Assembly: GCF_000090795.2 (NCBI RefSeq)
Contig: NW_003546394.1
Coordinates: 150,001-191,330 of the forward strand
DNA: 41,330 nt
Source of the DNA: Amphimedon queenslandica
Lineage: Eukaryota > Porifera > Demospongiae > Haplosclerida > Niphatidae
Reading direction: 5' to 3'
The first letter of the stretch is position 1. Each line of letters opens with the position of its first letter. The notes beneath the pieces are model-generated. The model made no database searches, was not told the origin of the DNA, and was given only the letters and a program-made list of their open reading frames with translations. A program made the position numbers and the translations under genes. This document shows, piece after piece, positions 20,437 to 29,681 of the stretch.

Positions 20437-21070
20437 ATGGTGGACCAAGAAGAGCAAACAGGCCCCACCAAGGAAGTGACTTCTCCTCTGAAGGACCATG
20501 CATTTCAAGGCAGAAACCTACATACACCATGCACAAATCTTTTGATTTATCAGAGTATAATAAAAGATATTTTGGTCATAAGGGCGATTTTACCACCCAA
20601 AGTGGTAAGTACACAAACAACTGCAGGGAGGTTAACACTATTCCTTGCAAATTGGCTGAAAGTCACCCATAATTCTTCGGTGATGGAGACTGTCAAAGGT
20701 TACAGGATAGAGTTCCTGTCTGAGCCTATTCCAAGGTCACCCCCCAAAAAGGGAGTGACACTATCCTCAGAGCAAAGCCTCGTAGAGGAGGAGATACTGA
20801 AGCTACAATCCAAGGGAGTAGTGACAGAGTTAGCTCACAAGGAGGAAAACAGAGGCTTCTTCTCAAGCCTTTTCCTAGTCCCAAAAAAGGACAAAGGGAT
20901 GATGGATAAAAAAATCAAGGAGACACAACCACGGGGCGGGAGGTATCATGCCTCCTGAGCAAGCTACATGCAGTCTCCCAGGCAGTTACTCCAGGTCCTC
21001 TTTTGAGAGTCCACTATCATTCCCAGGAACTCTATCTCCTGGGTTGGAGCGGTCACCTTCTTTTCTGGGT
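20437..21070 (+). pseudogene. DIRS-like reverse transcriptase fragment with internal deletion
   Basis: Frame 20437-20958 has AGRLTLFLANWLKVTHNSSV, GYRIEFLSEP, VEEEILKLQSKGVVTEL and GFFSSLFLVPKKDKG: the entry to the reverse-transcriptase palm (the LFLVPKKD box). It then jumps, within about 40 bp, to LLSKLHAVSQAVTPGPL (about 20950-21000), a motif that normally lies some 200 residues later near the RNase H border. The whole polymerase active-site region is therefore deleted. No tyrosine-recombinase part of a DIRS follows, nor inverted termini. Sits directly after the Gag-like remnant in the same orientation, so both belong to one insertion. Confidence 0.65.
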
Positions 21071-21539
21071 GACTTATAAAAGCTCTAAGAAGTGTGGTAA
21101 GCACAGGACCTCTTTTATCCGGTATAGCAAGGCTGCAAATGTTGTGGCAGCTATTTTGAAGTGGGGTCTATCCTACATAGTAATGCTATTGCTTTACTAA
21201 TATAATAGTATCATTTGATCCACATGATAAATCTATTTTATATCATCAACCGTTTAGTGGGGGCTCACCATTTTGAAATGTTGGATAAATAATGAGACCA
21301 CTATGTTGGCCGAATTTTTTGTAATTGAGTATTGGTGCTTCTTAGCTTGGTGATGTTACCTTTACTCATTTAATAGTAAAGTTTTAATATGCACATCAAC
21401 ATGTAAATAGCTAAAGCAGATATTGCACAGTTATAATAAGAAATGGAAGTACATGTATCTTTCAAGTTGCATGTGTGATGCTGCTACAATTATACTTTGG
21501 TAACTGTAAGATCCATTTTATGTGTTCCATGTTATACTT

Positions 21540-21780
21540 CATGTGGTTCTAAGTCACTGACATCAATCTTGGGAAAAAAGGCTCATCTTCAATGCTTTCA
21601 CCTTCAACTCTGGTAGTGCAACCATCAGGAGACACAATAGTATTAACTGTTACAGTTTCCTCATAAGTTCATTACAGCCATATTCATCCCTATTGCATAA
21701 TTGAGGAACTGTATAATTTCTGTCAGAAACAGATCAAAAGGACATCCTTCTTTGGCCTTCACGAGAACTTCAACGTTTCT
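21540..21780 (-). pseudogene. Possible coding remnant, unidentified
   Basis: On the minus strand, VEVLVKAKEGCPFDLFLTEI and IQFLNYAIGMNMAV (about 21777-21665) are followed in another frame by EETVTVNTIVSPDGCTTRVE and GESIEDEPFFPRL, ending at TAG near 21555. The composition is protein-like in both, with a frame change between them, which suggests an exon remnant. I do not recognise it; chance cannot be excluded. Confidence 0.25.
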
Positions 21781-21801
21781 TATGATTTTATCTCATGCAT
21801 A

Positions 21802-22002
21802 TACAATTTAGAAATTAATTTTGGTTGTAGCTAAAGTTGGCAAATTTGGCGTTTTGATAGCCATTCACCAAAAGAAAAATCCACCATTATGCACATACTT
21901 AATGGCACATGGCCACAAATTTGCCATATTTATATATGCCAGTCACCAAAATTTAGCCATTTGCCAAATTTAACTCCCTCCAAAATTTCCTGTTATACAG
22001 TA
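21802..22002. mobile_element. 201-bp TA-type MITE (copy 1 of the GGAAATTTTGGAGGG family)
   Basis: The right end, read inward, is TACTGTATAACAGGAAATTT followed by TGGAGGGAGTTAAATTTGG. The left end, TACAATTTAGAAATTAATTT and AAAGTTGGCAAATTTGGCG, is its diverged inverse. GCAAATTTGG/CCAAATTTGC words repeat inside. The second copy is at 36830-37038 and shares both flanks and the core word GTTTTGATAGC / ATTTTGATAGC. Confidence 0.6.
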
Positions 22003-22195
22003 TTTGTTTTTGATGTTCTGTAGAAAGTTTGAGTTTATTTTCATCAAAATTTGATTTTTACGCTGAATAATGGAGCTATTGTTATTGTCTGTAATTTATA
22101 TGTAATAATCATTTTAGCCTCAATGTGGTATAATATTAATAAATTCTTAATTGTGAGCTTAACTTGTAATCCTTTTATTACATCAATTGTTTAAG

Positions 22196-22850
22196 ATGAA
22201 TATATGGATGGAGAGGCTATATCACTTGCATTTACAAGCAAGCCAGGACTTGATTGTTTGTTGCCAGTTGTTAAGAAGTGTGGCATACGTCTAAAACTTT
22301 ACTCTTTTCTAAGAAATTTTGGAGTCAGATTTAGAAGTATGCTTTGTTATAATGTTTCTTCTTCCCATGTGATGCTTTTAGGCATTAACTATTTCTTTAA
22401 AGCAAGATTTCAGACCTGCCAGTTCATCTCTAACTTGCAATGTACGAAAATTATAGTTCAAATTAAAATTTATTACCATCAATATTTATAGGAGAATTAC
22501 TATTTACCATCTAGTTCTGATGCAGGTGCTACATTTGCTACTCCAAAAACAGTATGAAGAAATTATTTATTTACTTATTAATGATTTCTTTAGGCTTCAG
22601 TGAAGTCTGCGTCTGTCAACCTTTTTCCTACTTCTCATTCAATTCATTCATCCTCTAGTGATTACAGTATAAATGAGGTGTGTTCCTTGGGTTATTGTTA
22701 TTAATTTTTAAATTTATTTTCTAGAACATACCTGATCAATTTCCTATTCCTACGTTTTGTTCGAGTACTCATTTGGATAACAAACATTTTACAGAAGATC
22801 GTCTTTACATTATAAATTCCTTTAATTACATTCTTAGTTGTAAACTTTAA
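22196..22850 (+). CDS. Exons of a SAM-domain-like protein (SAMD3-like family), N-terminal part
   Basis: Four exon candidates on the plus strand. Exon 1 (22196-22336): DEYMDGEAISLAF, LLPVVKKCGIRLKLYSFL, the second half of a SAM-like domain, donor GTATGC. Exon 2 (22492-22551): ENYYLPSSSDAGATFATPKT, donor GTATGA. Exon 3 (22594-22677): ASVKSASVNLFPTSHSIHSS, donor GTGTGT. Exon 4 (22725-22850): NIPDQFPIPTFCSSTHLDNK, then HFTEDRLYII, stop. Exons 2, 3 and 4 are whole numbers of codons and join in phase 0 with introns of 42 and 47 bp, which is strong evidence for a real gene. Exon 1 to 2 does not join in phase. The DxFPIPTFSxxT stretch after a Ser-rich linker is typical of SAMD3-like proteins as I recall them. 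The C-terminal part seems to lie inverted at 23333-23909. Confidence 0.5.
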
Positions 22851-23332
22851 AATAAACAAATATTAATGGTATTCATTCTTACTTCAAAAGAAGTGTGAAC
22901 TAACACACAGGTTATGTATAGCACTAGCTTATTAAGCATATTATTGCAGTTTTTGGACTTGTGATGTAAAATCTTGGAGTTTTCAGCAAAAAACCTCAGC
23001 CCCAACACTCATTCAGACGCTGAAAGATTTAGCTAATTTTCGTTATTCAACTAAATGTGCATGCCTACCTATTGATGGCCAACAAATATTAGGATTAAAC
23101 TGTAAAAACAAATGTGTTCTTTTAACATAATGCTAATTGTCAAAACAATGCAGATGGAGTAACAATGGGCTTCTGTTCTAATAACAATGACATAGTGTTG
23201 CAATAATGAATGGAAATGTTATAACAAGATAATAATGCATCACTGAATTAGTTAAACAAAACAAGAACATAATATAAAAAGACTTGTCCTGGTTGTCAGA
23301 GAACTTTATATCCAATGTAAACTGCTCAAAAA
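22851..23332. other. Junction between the two facing half-genes
   Basis: AT-rich, no coding signal. It lies between the stop of the plus-strand exons and the stop of the minus-strand exons, so it should contain any inversion breakpoint. I see no clear inverted repeat or element end. Confidence 0.3.
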
Positions 23333-23909
23333 TCAGAATATATACTTCCAACTTTCAGTGTATTCAATATTAAAGATGTAATGTACTAAATTAAAGATGG
23401 ATGTTGACAATGCACTACATTCACAGTGCAATTTTTGCTCTATAGCAATAAAGTACTGTGGCACCACATCTTCATCTGGGTCAAAGAATCTAACGATATA
23501 AGGATGATTGTTGTTTCGATCAGCCACCTCAGATAATGGAGTTCCACACTAAAATAATAAAATAACAGTGAATATAATTCCATGTCTTGAAGTATCTTAC
23601 CATAGCATTAAGTAAAATAAATGGAATATCATATGAAGTAAGGCTCCTGCTCTTTGCTTCCCTTCATGACTTAGTTAACAATGCATATCAACATTTAAAG
23701 CATTCATATCTGACAAAGGACTGGAAAGTTATTGCATAAAGAGATAAATTTTATTGTATAATACACAATGAAGTTATGTGTGTTATACATACTTTTACGA
23801 AATTTGTCATGAATGAGCTTCGAAGATGACTTGGATCCAGCAGAATTATTCCAGCTGCATGTTTTAAAATAGCATATCTCCATTTGCTCCAGTTAGCTTC
23901 CAATGACTC
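23333..23909 (-). CDS. Exons of a SAMD3-like protein, C-terminal part (inverted)
   Basis: Minus-strand exons. 23909-23793: acceptor TTTTAAAG, ESLEANWSKWRYAILKHAAG then IILLDPSHLRSSF, donor GTATGT, exactly 39 codons. About 23660-23601: SYDIPFILLNAM, donor GTAAGA. 23548-23333: acceptor TTATTTTAG, CGTPLSEVADRNNNHPYIVR, FFDPDEDVVPQYFIAIEQ, HYIFNIEY, stop; 72 codons. All join in phase 0. The order WSKWRYAI, PFILLNAM, HPYIVRF, QYFIAIEQ and HYIFNIEY matches the C-terminal half of SAMD3-like proteins. The middle exon has an in-frame TGA at its presumed start, so the gene is probably broken. A complete middle region of the protein (between PTF and WSKW) is missing from both halves. Confidence 0.5.
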
Positions 23910-24493
23910 CTTTAAAACAAAGATAATAAATAAATAAATTAAAAAAATAAATTTAAAGGAAACATGAAGGAATACACATTTGTACCATCCATGCATTACG
24001 CCATTAAATTAAGACAGGATATGATATACTGAAAACAAACATTAATTCATTGTAAGTATCCTTGTATACATACATGTGGCATGATGGATGTACTGTAAGT
24101 CTGTAATACATGTTTTAGGGTAAAATTATCCTTTTCCCCATTATTAAAAGTCACTCCCTTTACTTATAATAATCTTATCTGTATACATGTATGTATCATA
24201 AAGTCATACTTATGTACACATATCTCTTTTCTATCCTTTTATCTATATCCCATTATCATCTCTCCTCATAATAGTATATAATAGTGTACAGTCCATTTAT
24301 TTACATCTTGACAGTAGCTCCCACAGCACTCTTAAGCCTTGTTCACAATACGACAATAAATAACACAACTGAAGCGGTTCGTACTACTACCACTTTGTGT
24401 GACTATTTCTAGTTGTTCACAAAATTTCATCTACGTCTTAGCTTTGTATGTTTTGTATGAGGAGTTAATAATACCATAACTCCTCCCATCAAA
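23910..24493. other. Noncoding, AT-rich
   Basis: No gene recognised. TTAAGCCTTGTTCACAATAC at 24334 onward may be the 5' inverted terminus of the Harbinger-like remnant (TTA is a usual Harbinger target), but no partner end was found. Confidence 0.3.
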
Positions 24494-24676
24494 ATGTCTA
24501 ACAATGAAACTAGGTCAAGGCTACTATTCCTCCTTATTCTTCGATGAAGGAGAAGAAAGAGAAAAGAGTCTAGGAGAGCAATGTGGGTGAGAGATAATTT
24601 CATCAATCATCAACTAAGTGGAGAATATCATTGTCTCTTACAAGAATTAAAGACAAATTTCAGTAGTACAGAATGA
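24494..24676 (+). pseudogene. Harbinger-like transposase N-terminus, truncated
   Basis: MSNNETRSRLLFLLILR, a TGA, then RRRKRKESRRAMWVRDNFIN and HQLSGEYHCLLQELKTNF, ending at TGA 24674-24676. An Arg-rich start followed by W-V-R-x-x-x-x-x-x-x-G-E-Y/F-H-x-L-x-Q-E-L is the recognisable beginning of animal Harbinger (DDE_Tnp_4) transposases. Only about 60 of some 400 residues remain; the nuclease domain is absent, so this is an internal-deletion or 5' remnant. The TGA is in place of one codon in an otherwise continuous frame. Confidence 0.55.
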
Positions 24677-26966
24677 ATGAATGAAAGAATCAATGTCAGA
24701 CAGACACAAGAAATAGCTACATGTATACCTTGCATAAGCAAGACCAATGAGCTACTAATAATTTTTTAGAAAATAATATACACCCACAAGACATAATAGT
24801 TCTCAAAAGAATGTATATTCCTAACACATTTATGGCTGCAGCTCCAGTACAAAATGAGATATTGACAGTCATTTCTCATTATTAACATTCAGAATGATTT
24901 CCTATGTCTGGCTAGTCACTCTTTCCTTGTTTTGCGCTTTAGCACATATAGTCACCATTTCAAAAAGTAACACCCACTATAATAATGAAGGTGTGGCCTC
25001 TCCAAAATGGAGGACAAGCTCAAGTGTTATGTGGCTGCTAAATAAACTGATGGTGAGCGGCAACCACTCGAAGTTTGGTATAATTTTGGTTATCCATGTG
25101 TCCTTCTATACTTCATATAATACTTAAGTTGGAACTGATTCGGGTCAAAACTTGATCTTTTACTGTTAAATTTGCTTACTATAAAAAGGAATTTGCCAGT
25201 ATGAGTCTAATTAACCACTTGTAATAACTATGTCCCCCGTGAACAGACAAAAACCTTCTAAGAGGCGTTTATGGGCTTTGCCCTTGGTTTCCATTTATCT
25301 ATTATTTAACCAATTCACTCTCTAGCATCTTACATGTTCGTTAATTGTTATTGTGAACTAACTGAATTTAACCTGTTAAGTTGTTTATTGGTGGTTATGA
25401 GCCCAGCAAAATGAATAATTATATTAATGTGTCAAGAAGTCCAGAAAATAGAGGCAACTAGTAGAGGAAATGTAAGTGTGCTGCAGCTACTTGCCACTTT
25501 TTGGATGGTCCTGTACGTTCTAGTGACGAAGCATCATTCCCACTTAAGGTTTAAATTGCTGCTGGATAAGGCATTTTTAGACTCAATTAAACTGAACATT
25601 TATATTATAAATTATCAGTTTTTTATTTCGTCTGCCCCACAGAGACAATTGAAAAAACTATGTGCCACCCCTTCACTTACATGTACCAGAAAAGAGTTCC
25701 TTTGGCAATGACACTATATCTGTTCAATCTAAAACAAAAGAAAAACAAAACAGAGGTATATAAAGAAGTAATATCAAAATGGCAGTTATAGAACAACCTT
25801 GCTCGTAGCTACAGGCGAAAAGGCCAAAGGGGCACTTCATCAATAACCAATAGGTCGTATTCATTACGCTGATTTGAATAATTAAAAATTACGGTCAATG
25901 GAGTGCAATGTCAATGGAGATGAAGTCCAAGATAGAGGCCTTGTTGCCTGGTGGAAAATTTAGAGTACCTGAAAGTCACTGGGCTCAAACACTTGCTTGA
26001 ATCCATAGAAAAGTCTATGCAAAGAAGAATGGTGATTGCACAAATCATGTTTTTGAACATTTCTTATAATGCAATGGCTATTTTTACAGGCCTGTAATCC
26101 CGCCGTGGGTGGCTACTTTTACAGGATAATTTCTTCATGTTAAAACCTAGGAAACTGTCTGCATTAGTAAAATAATAATTTAAAATTAAAGAAAATATTA
26201 CAAAGCAATATTAAAAGGTTTTTTATTTCTTGTCTGTCTTGAATTTCACTCTAATCATACAGAGAAACATAAAATGGGGAAACTATATTATTGACCTTAC
26301 TTGAATGAAAGACTTGATGTCAGTAGTGTCAATCCTCAACTTGAGAGAGACAGAAACACTAAAGAGATAGAGAGCAGTGAATTGTAATGCTTAAACAACA
26401 TTAGTAACTGTAATGCTATTCTGTGTGTAATGGCTGATATAACTACTTCAGTGACATATACATGTACATGTATGTAGGCCTGGGATATACATGTAAATTT
26501 TTGATATCAATGTGAATGCATTAAGTAACCAACTATATTACTGGTGCATACACAATAGAGAAAAGTGGATTAACACTAAACTGTCTTTATGACATTAAAT
26601 TAGGTGGACAGAAAGCTTAAAAGACATAGACAGATCAAGTGAGAAAGAATGAAATTTAATGATGCAATGGAATGGACATCACACAGGGCAAAAGAGATGA
26701 ATTGAAACAAAGCACAGGTGAAGAGAAAGAGTGAGAGATACTTTTAGCGAAAGATAATGTGACTAAAAGTGGGACAGAGAGAGTCATAAGAAGAGGAAGA
26801 TACATGTAGATGTAGAAAGGAACATAGAGAGAAAGAAACATACACATAGCATAAAGACATACAGGAGTGAAGATGAGAAAGATACAGAGAAAAGGGACAT
26901 GTACATGTACAAAAGTAAAGCCATGAAGAAAGGAATGATAGGGAAGAAGTGGGAAGAGTGTACGTA
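24677..26966. other. No firm gene; scattered exon-like bits
   Basis: Plus-strand ORFs at 24894-25127 and 25427-25711 are unrecognised. Near 25427 MCQEVQKIEATSRGN ends at a GTAAGT donor, and near 25640 TGCCCCACAG is an acceptor-like site, so a short spliced gene is possible but unproven. About 25905-26100 has the fragment EALLPGGKFRVPESHWAQTL in one frame, followed by a stop, also unidentified. From 26620 to 26950 the plus strand is purine-rich. Confidence 0.25.
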
Positions 26967-27188
26967 AACCAGTTCCGTAAGTCAGCTCATCAATGTGCAT
27001 TGGATGTGCATCGGGTGATTCCACATTATCTTCAGGATAATGTATATTTTGATAGCATTTCTGATCCAGCTGCCATTGGTTATCTATTGAATGGACATAG
27101 AAACCACGTACGGAGGTGGTTTGGCTTAATGTCATTGAAGTCAATGCCCATCAGTGTGAAATGACTGGAACTGGTTTTAAACCAGTTC
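26967..27188. repeat. Foldback sequence with inverted arms and a 21-bp palindrome
   Basis: AAACCAGTTCC near 26967 begins a left arm that runs to CAATGTGCATTGG. The right arm, read backward from 27188, is AAACCAGTTCCAGTCA then CACTGATGGGCATTGAC, a diverged inverse. At 27168-27188 GAACTGGTTT, T, AAACCAGTTC form a perfect palindrome around one base. Possibly a MITE remnant. A 71-codon plus-strand ORF runs through it without family resemblance. Confidence 0.4.
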
Positions 27189-28543
27189 AATGCACATTAG
27201 AAGTGCCATATAGTGCTTATGGAAATGGGAAAACAAGGGCGAAGCCCCAGGTTTACAAATTCCACAAAGGCCTCTTTATCTGTTTTAAACATACATGTAA
27301 TCATGGAGACATAGTTATTATAAGTGGTTAACATCATTAAAGGCCTGTCAAAATTACCATGAAATACACAAGCTCAAAAATTGTGGCAAATTATAATAAT
27401 TACAGTCAAAGGCAAATTAATATTGACTTTGTAAAATTGGTCTAAAAGGCAAAAGCATCCTCAAAATGCCATCATTGCCATGTAGAGTTAAGTACATGCA
27501 CCCTAAGATTTTATGCAAGAACTTGAAAGCTTAGGCAAGCTCAGAGCTGTTACACAGGAAGTGTTGCATGTTGGTTAGTAACAGGCCTTTTCTTGCACAG
27601 CGAAAAAAATAAGGAACTGATAGCAAAGGCAAGAACTATAAAGCTGAGGAAAATCCAAATTATAGCATCACTAAGCAATTATAGATATCAGTAACTTTTT
27701 TTATGCCTTTCCATTTCAGTGCTTGTTTGTAGTAAATTATAAGTACATGTGTATGTTACTTTTGATTAACTAAACCAAAAAAATTTTTGACCTACATGTA
27801 GCTTACTAAACTAATACAAGTATGGTAAACTAAGAATATTTGCTTAGTTTCAGTAAACTGTGTACAGTCACAGTTTCAGTGGATAACAACTTTTCCAACA
27901 CAAAATAAAACTATTCTATCATAACCAAAACTAATGCTAAAACTGTCACTAAATACTATTTCACTTTTTAGATGTCATACGTGTATTATTATGTGTAGCG
28001 AGCTACATATGGCTGATAATTAAAGTAAATAGATAAACATGTATTTTGCTTATTTCATGATAGATATTTTTATAGTACATCCAAAAAAAAGGCTTTGAAA
28101 GTCATCGTATGTACATATTGTTTGATATAGTGCTTCTAGTATAGTAATCAAGAAACATAACATTCTACACGTACAATATTACTGTTATTATTATTATCAT
28201 TGTAATATAAATTAGGTTAGGTTCGAATAGATTATCATTAATATTACTAATAATATTAATAGCACCATCATTATTATTTAATTATTAATACAGTGTCCTG
28301 CAGATAAAAAATTAAACTACAGTTACCTCTAGGAACCACACAACATGTACATATACAGTTACAAACAGAAAAAGAATTAATCGGCTTGGGAAGTAAGAAA
28401 AGGAGACAAGACAAACAGTTAAAAAATGGACCTATTCACCTCAATAAGGGAGGAAAGGAGTTTGAAAAAGTCACTTAGTTCTCAAAAGCACAAACATAGG
28501 TTATTATACTGGTTACATGTATTACAATCTTATCAACACTTAC
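27189..28543. other. Noncoding; dispersed repeat and AT microsatellites
   Basis: 27370-27490 is one copy of a dispersed repeat whose inverse is at 29274-29366. ATT/TTA-type microsatellite runs occur at 28178-28290. TACATGTA-type palindromes are frequent. No gene recognised. Confidence 0.35.
27370..27490 (+). repeat. Dispersed repeat, copy A (inverse of 29274-29366)
   Basis: AGCTCAAAAATTGTGGCAAA, then TTATAATAATTACAGTCAAA and ATGCCATCATTGCCATGTAG recur in inverse orientation at 29274-29366 with small changes and a deletion of about 30 bp there. Unclassified, noncoding. Confidence 0.6.
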
Positions 28544-28646
28544 CATGCATGATTTCTACTTCCCTTTTTTGGTACTCTCTTGCTAAAGTGACAAATGAAC
28601 AAAAGCACTGATTTAGAATAGCTTCAGTACCTTTTAAGTCCTCCAT
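28544..28646 (-). CDS. Candidate first exon, unidentified
   Basis: ATG at 28646 opens MEDLKGTEAILNQCFCSFVT and continues LAREYQKREVEIMHG to a consensus donor GTAAGT at 28543. The 34 codons have no stop and an amphipathic, globular-looking composition. I could not find a convincing second exon downstream: CTTTTGAG and TTATCTGCAG near 28475 and 28300 are possible acceptors. It is divergent to the ORF at 28757, about 110 bp apart. Not recognised. Confidence 0.35.
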
Positions 28647-28756
28647 TGTACCTCCAGGCGTGGATAACAAAATATTATGATTAAACATGATTGACCTTCA
28701 TCTGATTACAAAGTTCAATTGCATAACCTACATTCCTTGGCATCACGTGATGAATC

Positions 28757-28894
28757 ATGGCAGAATTAGGGAAGGCAAACAACGGTGCAACGAACAAACA
28801 TTTGAGGAGTACTCTGACTAGGACTCCTGTAAATAGGCCTAAAAGACGTCCTGCTGTCTCTGCTGCTTCAGTCAAAAGTATTCATATAGTATAG
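28757..28894 (+). CDS. Small basic ORF of 45 residues, unidentified
   Basis: MAELGKANNGATNKHLRSTL then TRTPVNRPKRRPAVSAASVK and SIHIV, stop TAG. Strongly basic in the second half (RPKRRP), like a nuclear-localisation or nucleic-acid-binding tail. More GC-rich than its flanks. The opposite strand is also open here (28875-28681), so one of the two is a shadow; the start context here and the divergent arrangement with 28646 make me prefer this one, weakly. Confidence 0.3.
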   Translation: MAELGKANNGATNKHLRSTLTRTPVNRPKRRPAVSAASVKSIHIV

Positions 28895-28915
28895 CGGCGT
28901 GGTGAACAGGAGGTT

Positions 28916-29272
28916 TTCGAGTTGAGGCTGTTCCTCGGGACCATCATTCATTGCGTAGTAAGTCAAAACTTTTTGTTTCAAACTTTTTAATGTTATGGCT
29001 TTTTATTAAGTTTGTGATAACATCTTTTAAGCACCAGTCCACTATTCCTAACTTTTAATATTGTGGCGTTCTATTTGGTTTGTGATAACATCTTTTAAGC
29101 ACCAGTCCACTATTCCACCTGTGTTACTACTTAAGGTACAATTACAGCTGGCTCTTATTAACTCGCCTCTGTGTTGTAAAGAGGCTGCTTTCTGAACGAT
29201 TTCGAGTTGAATCTGTTTTTTGAGGATCTTCAGTCATTCAGTAGTAAGTCATAACTTTTTGTTTTGAACTTT
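28916..29272 (+). repeat. Direct repeat pair of about 73 bp, 284 bp apart
   Basis: TTTCGAGTTGAGGCTGTTCC at 28915 onward with AGTAAGTCAAAACTTTTTGT, and TTTCGAGTTGAATCTGTTTT at 29200 onward with AGTAAGTCATAACTTTTTGT. About 80% identical over 73 bp by eye. The first copy is followed directly by the 68-bp tandem repeat. Confidence 0.6.
28985..29117 (+). repeat. 68-bp tandem duplication (2 copies)
   Basis: GTTTGTGATAACATCTTTTA continuing AGCACCAGTCCACTATTCC occurs at 29010 and again at 29078, a period of 68 bp; the 39-bp core is identical, the rest diverged. Noncoding. Confidence 0.75.
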
Positions 29273-29273
29273 T

Positions 29274-29366
29274 AACTCTACTTGGCAATGATGGCCATAT
29301 TTACAAAGTGACTGTTAATTTACCTTTGACTGTAATTATTATAATTTTGCCACATAATTTTTGAGC
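29274..29366 (-). repeat. Dispersed repeat, copy B (inverse of 27370-27490)
   Basis: Reverse complement reads AGCTCAAAAATTATGTGGCA, TTATAATAATTACAGTCAAA, GGCCATCATTGCCAAGTAGA. It matches copy A over about 95 bp and lies 77 bp before the MITE at 29444. Confidence 0.6.
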
Positions 29367-29443
29367 TGGTTTTCTGATAACGTACATGTTTGTGAATGTA
29401 TGCTTGTTTGTACGTGTATTTATGTTGTAGCCTATTGTAATAT

Positions 29444-29677
29444 GTGACCATAATTGACAAAAGGGCCCTTATGGCGGATTTTAAAATTGATCTTAATGGC
29501 AAATATCAACCTGTGAGTGCTTTGTTATACAATCATTGTTTCTAAAAGTTTCAAGGTAACTTTTTGCATCCTGTGGAGTAATTTTATGATAAATGGGGCT
29601 CAGGAAGTTGGATTTCATAGGCTAGAAAGACAAATTTCACTACCCGCCATAAGGTACCTTTTGTCAATTATTGTCAC
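29444..29677. mobile_element. 234-bp MITE, copy 1, 4-bp target duplication ATAT
   Basis: Left terminus GTGACCATAATTGACAAAAG, then GGCCCTTATGGCGG. Right terminus, inverted, GTGACAATAATTGACAAAAG, then GTACCTTATGGCGG. Flanks ATAT (29440-29443) and ATAT (29678-29681) fit a 4-bp duplication. The second copy, 36000-36235, has the same ends and interior (for example GAGTAATTTTATGATAAATG in both). No coding capacity. Confidence 0.85.
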
Positions 29678-29681
29678 ATAT

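Noticed and set aside
26656..27144. 162-codon minus-strand ORF
   Set aside because: It is the complement of purine-rich low-complexity DNA (Leu/Pro/Phe/Tyr-rich peptide) and overlaps the foldback; no domain.
28178..28290. ATT-rich runs as an array
   Set aside because: Simple microsatellite, common in AT-rich animal DNA; the same holds for 29801-29964.
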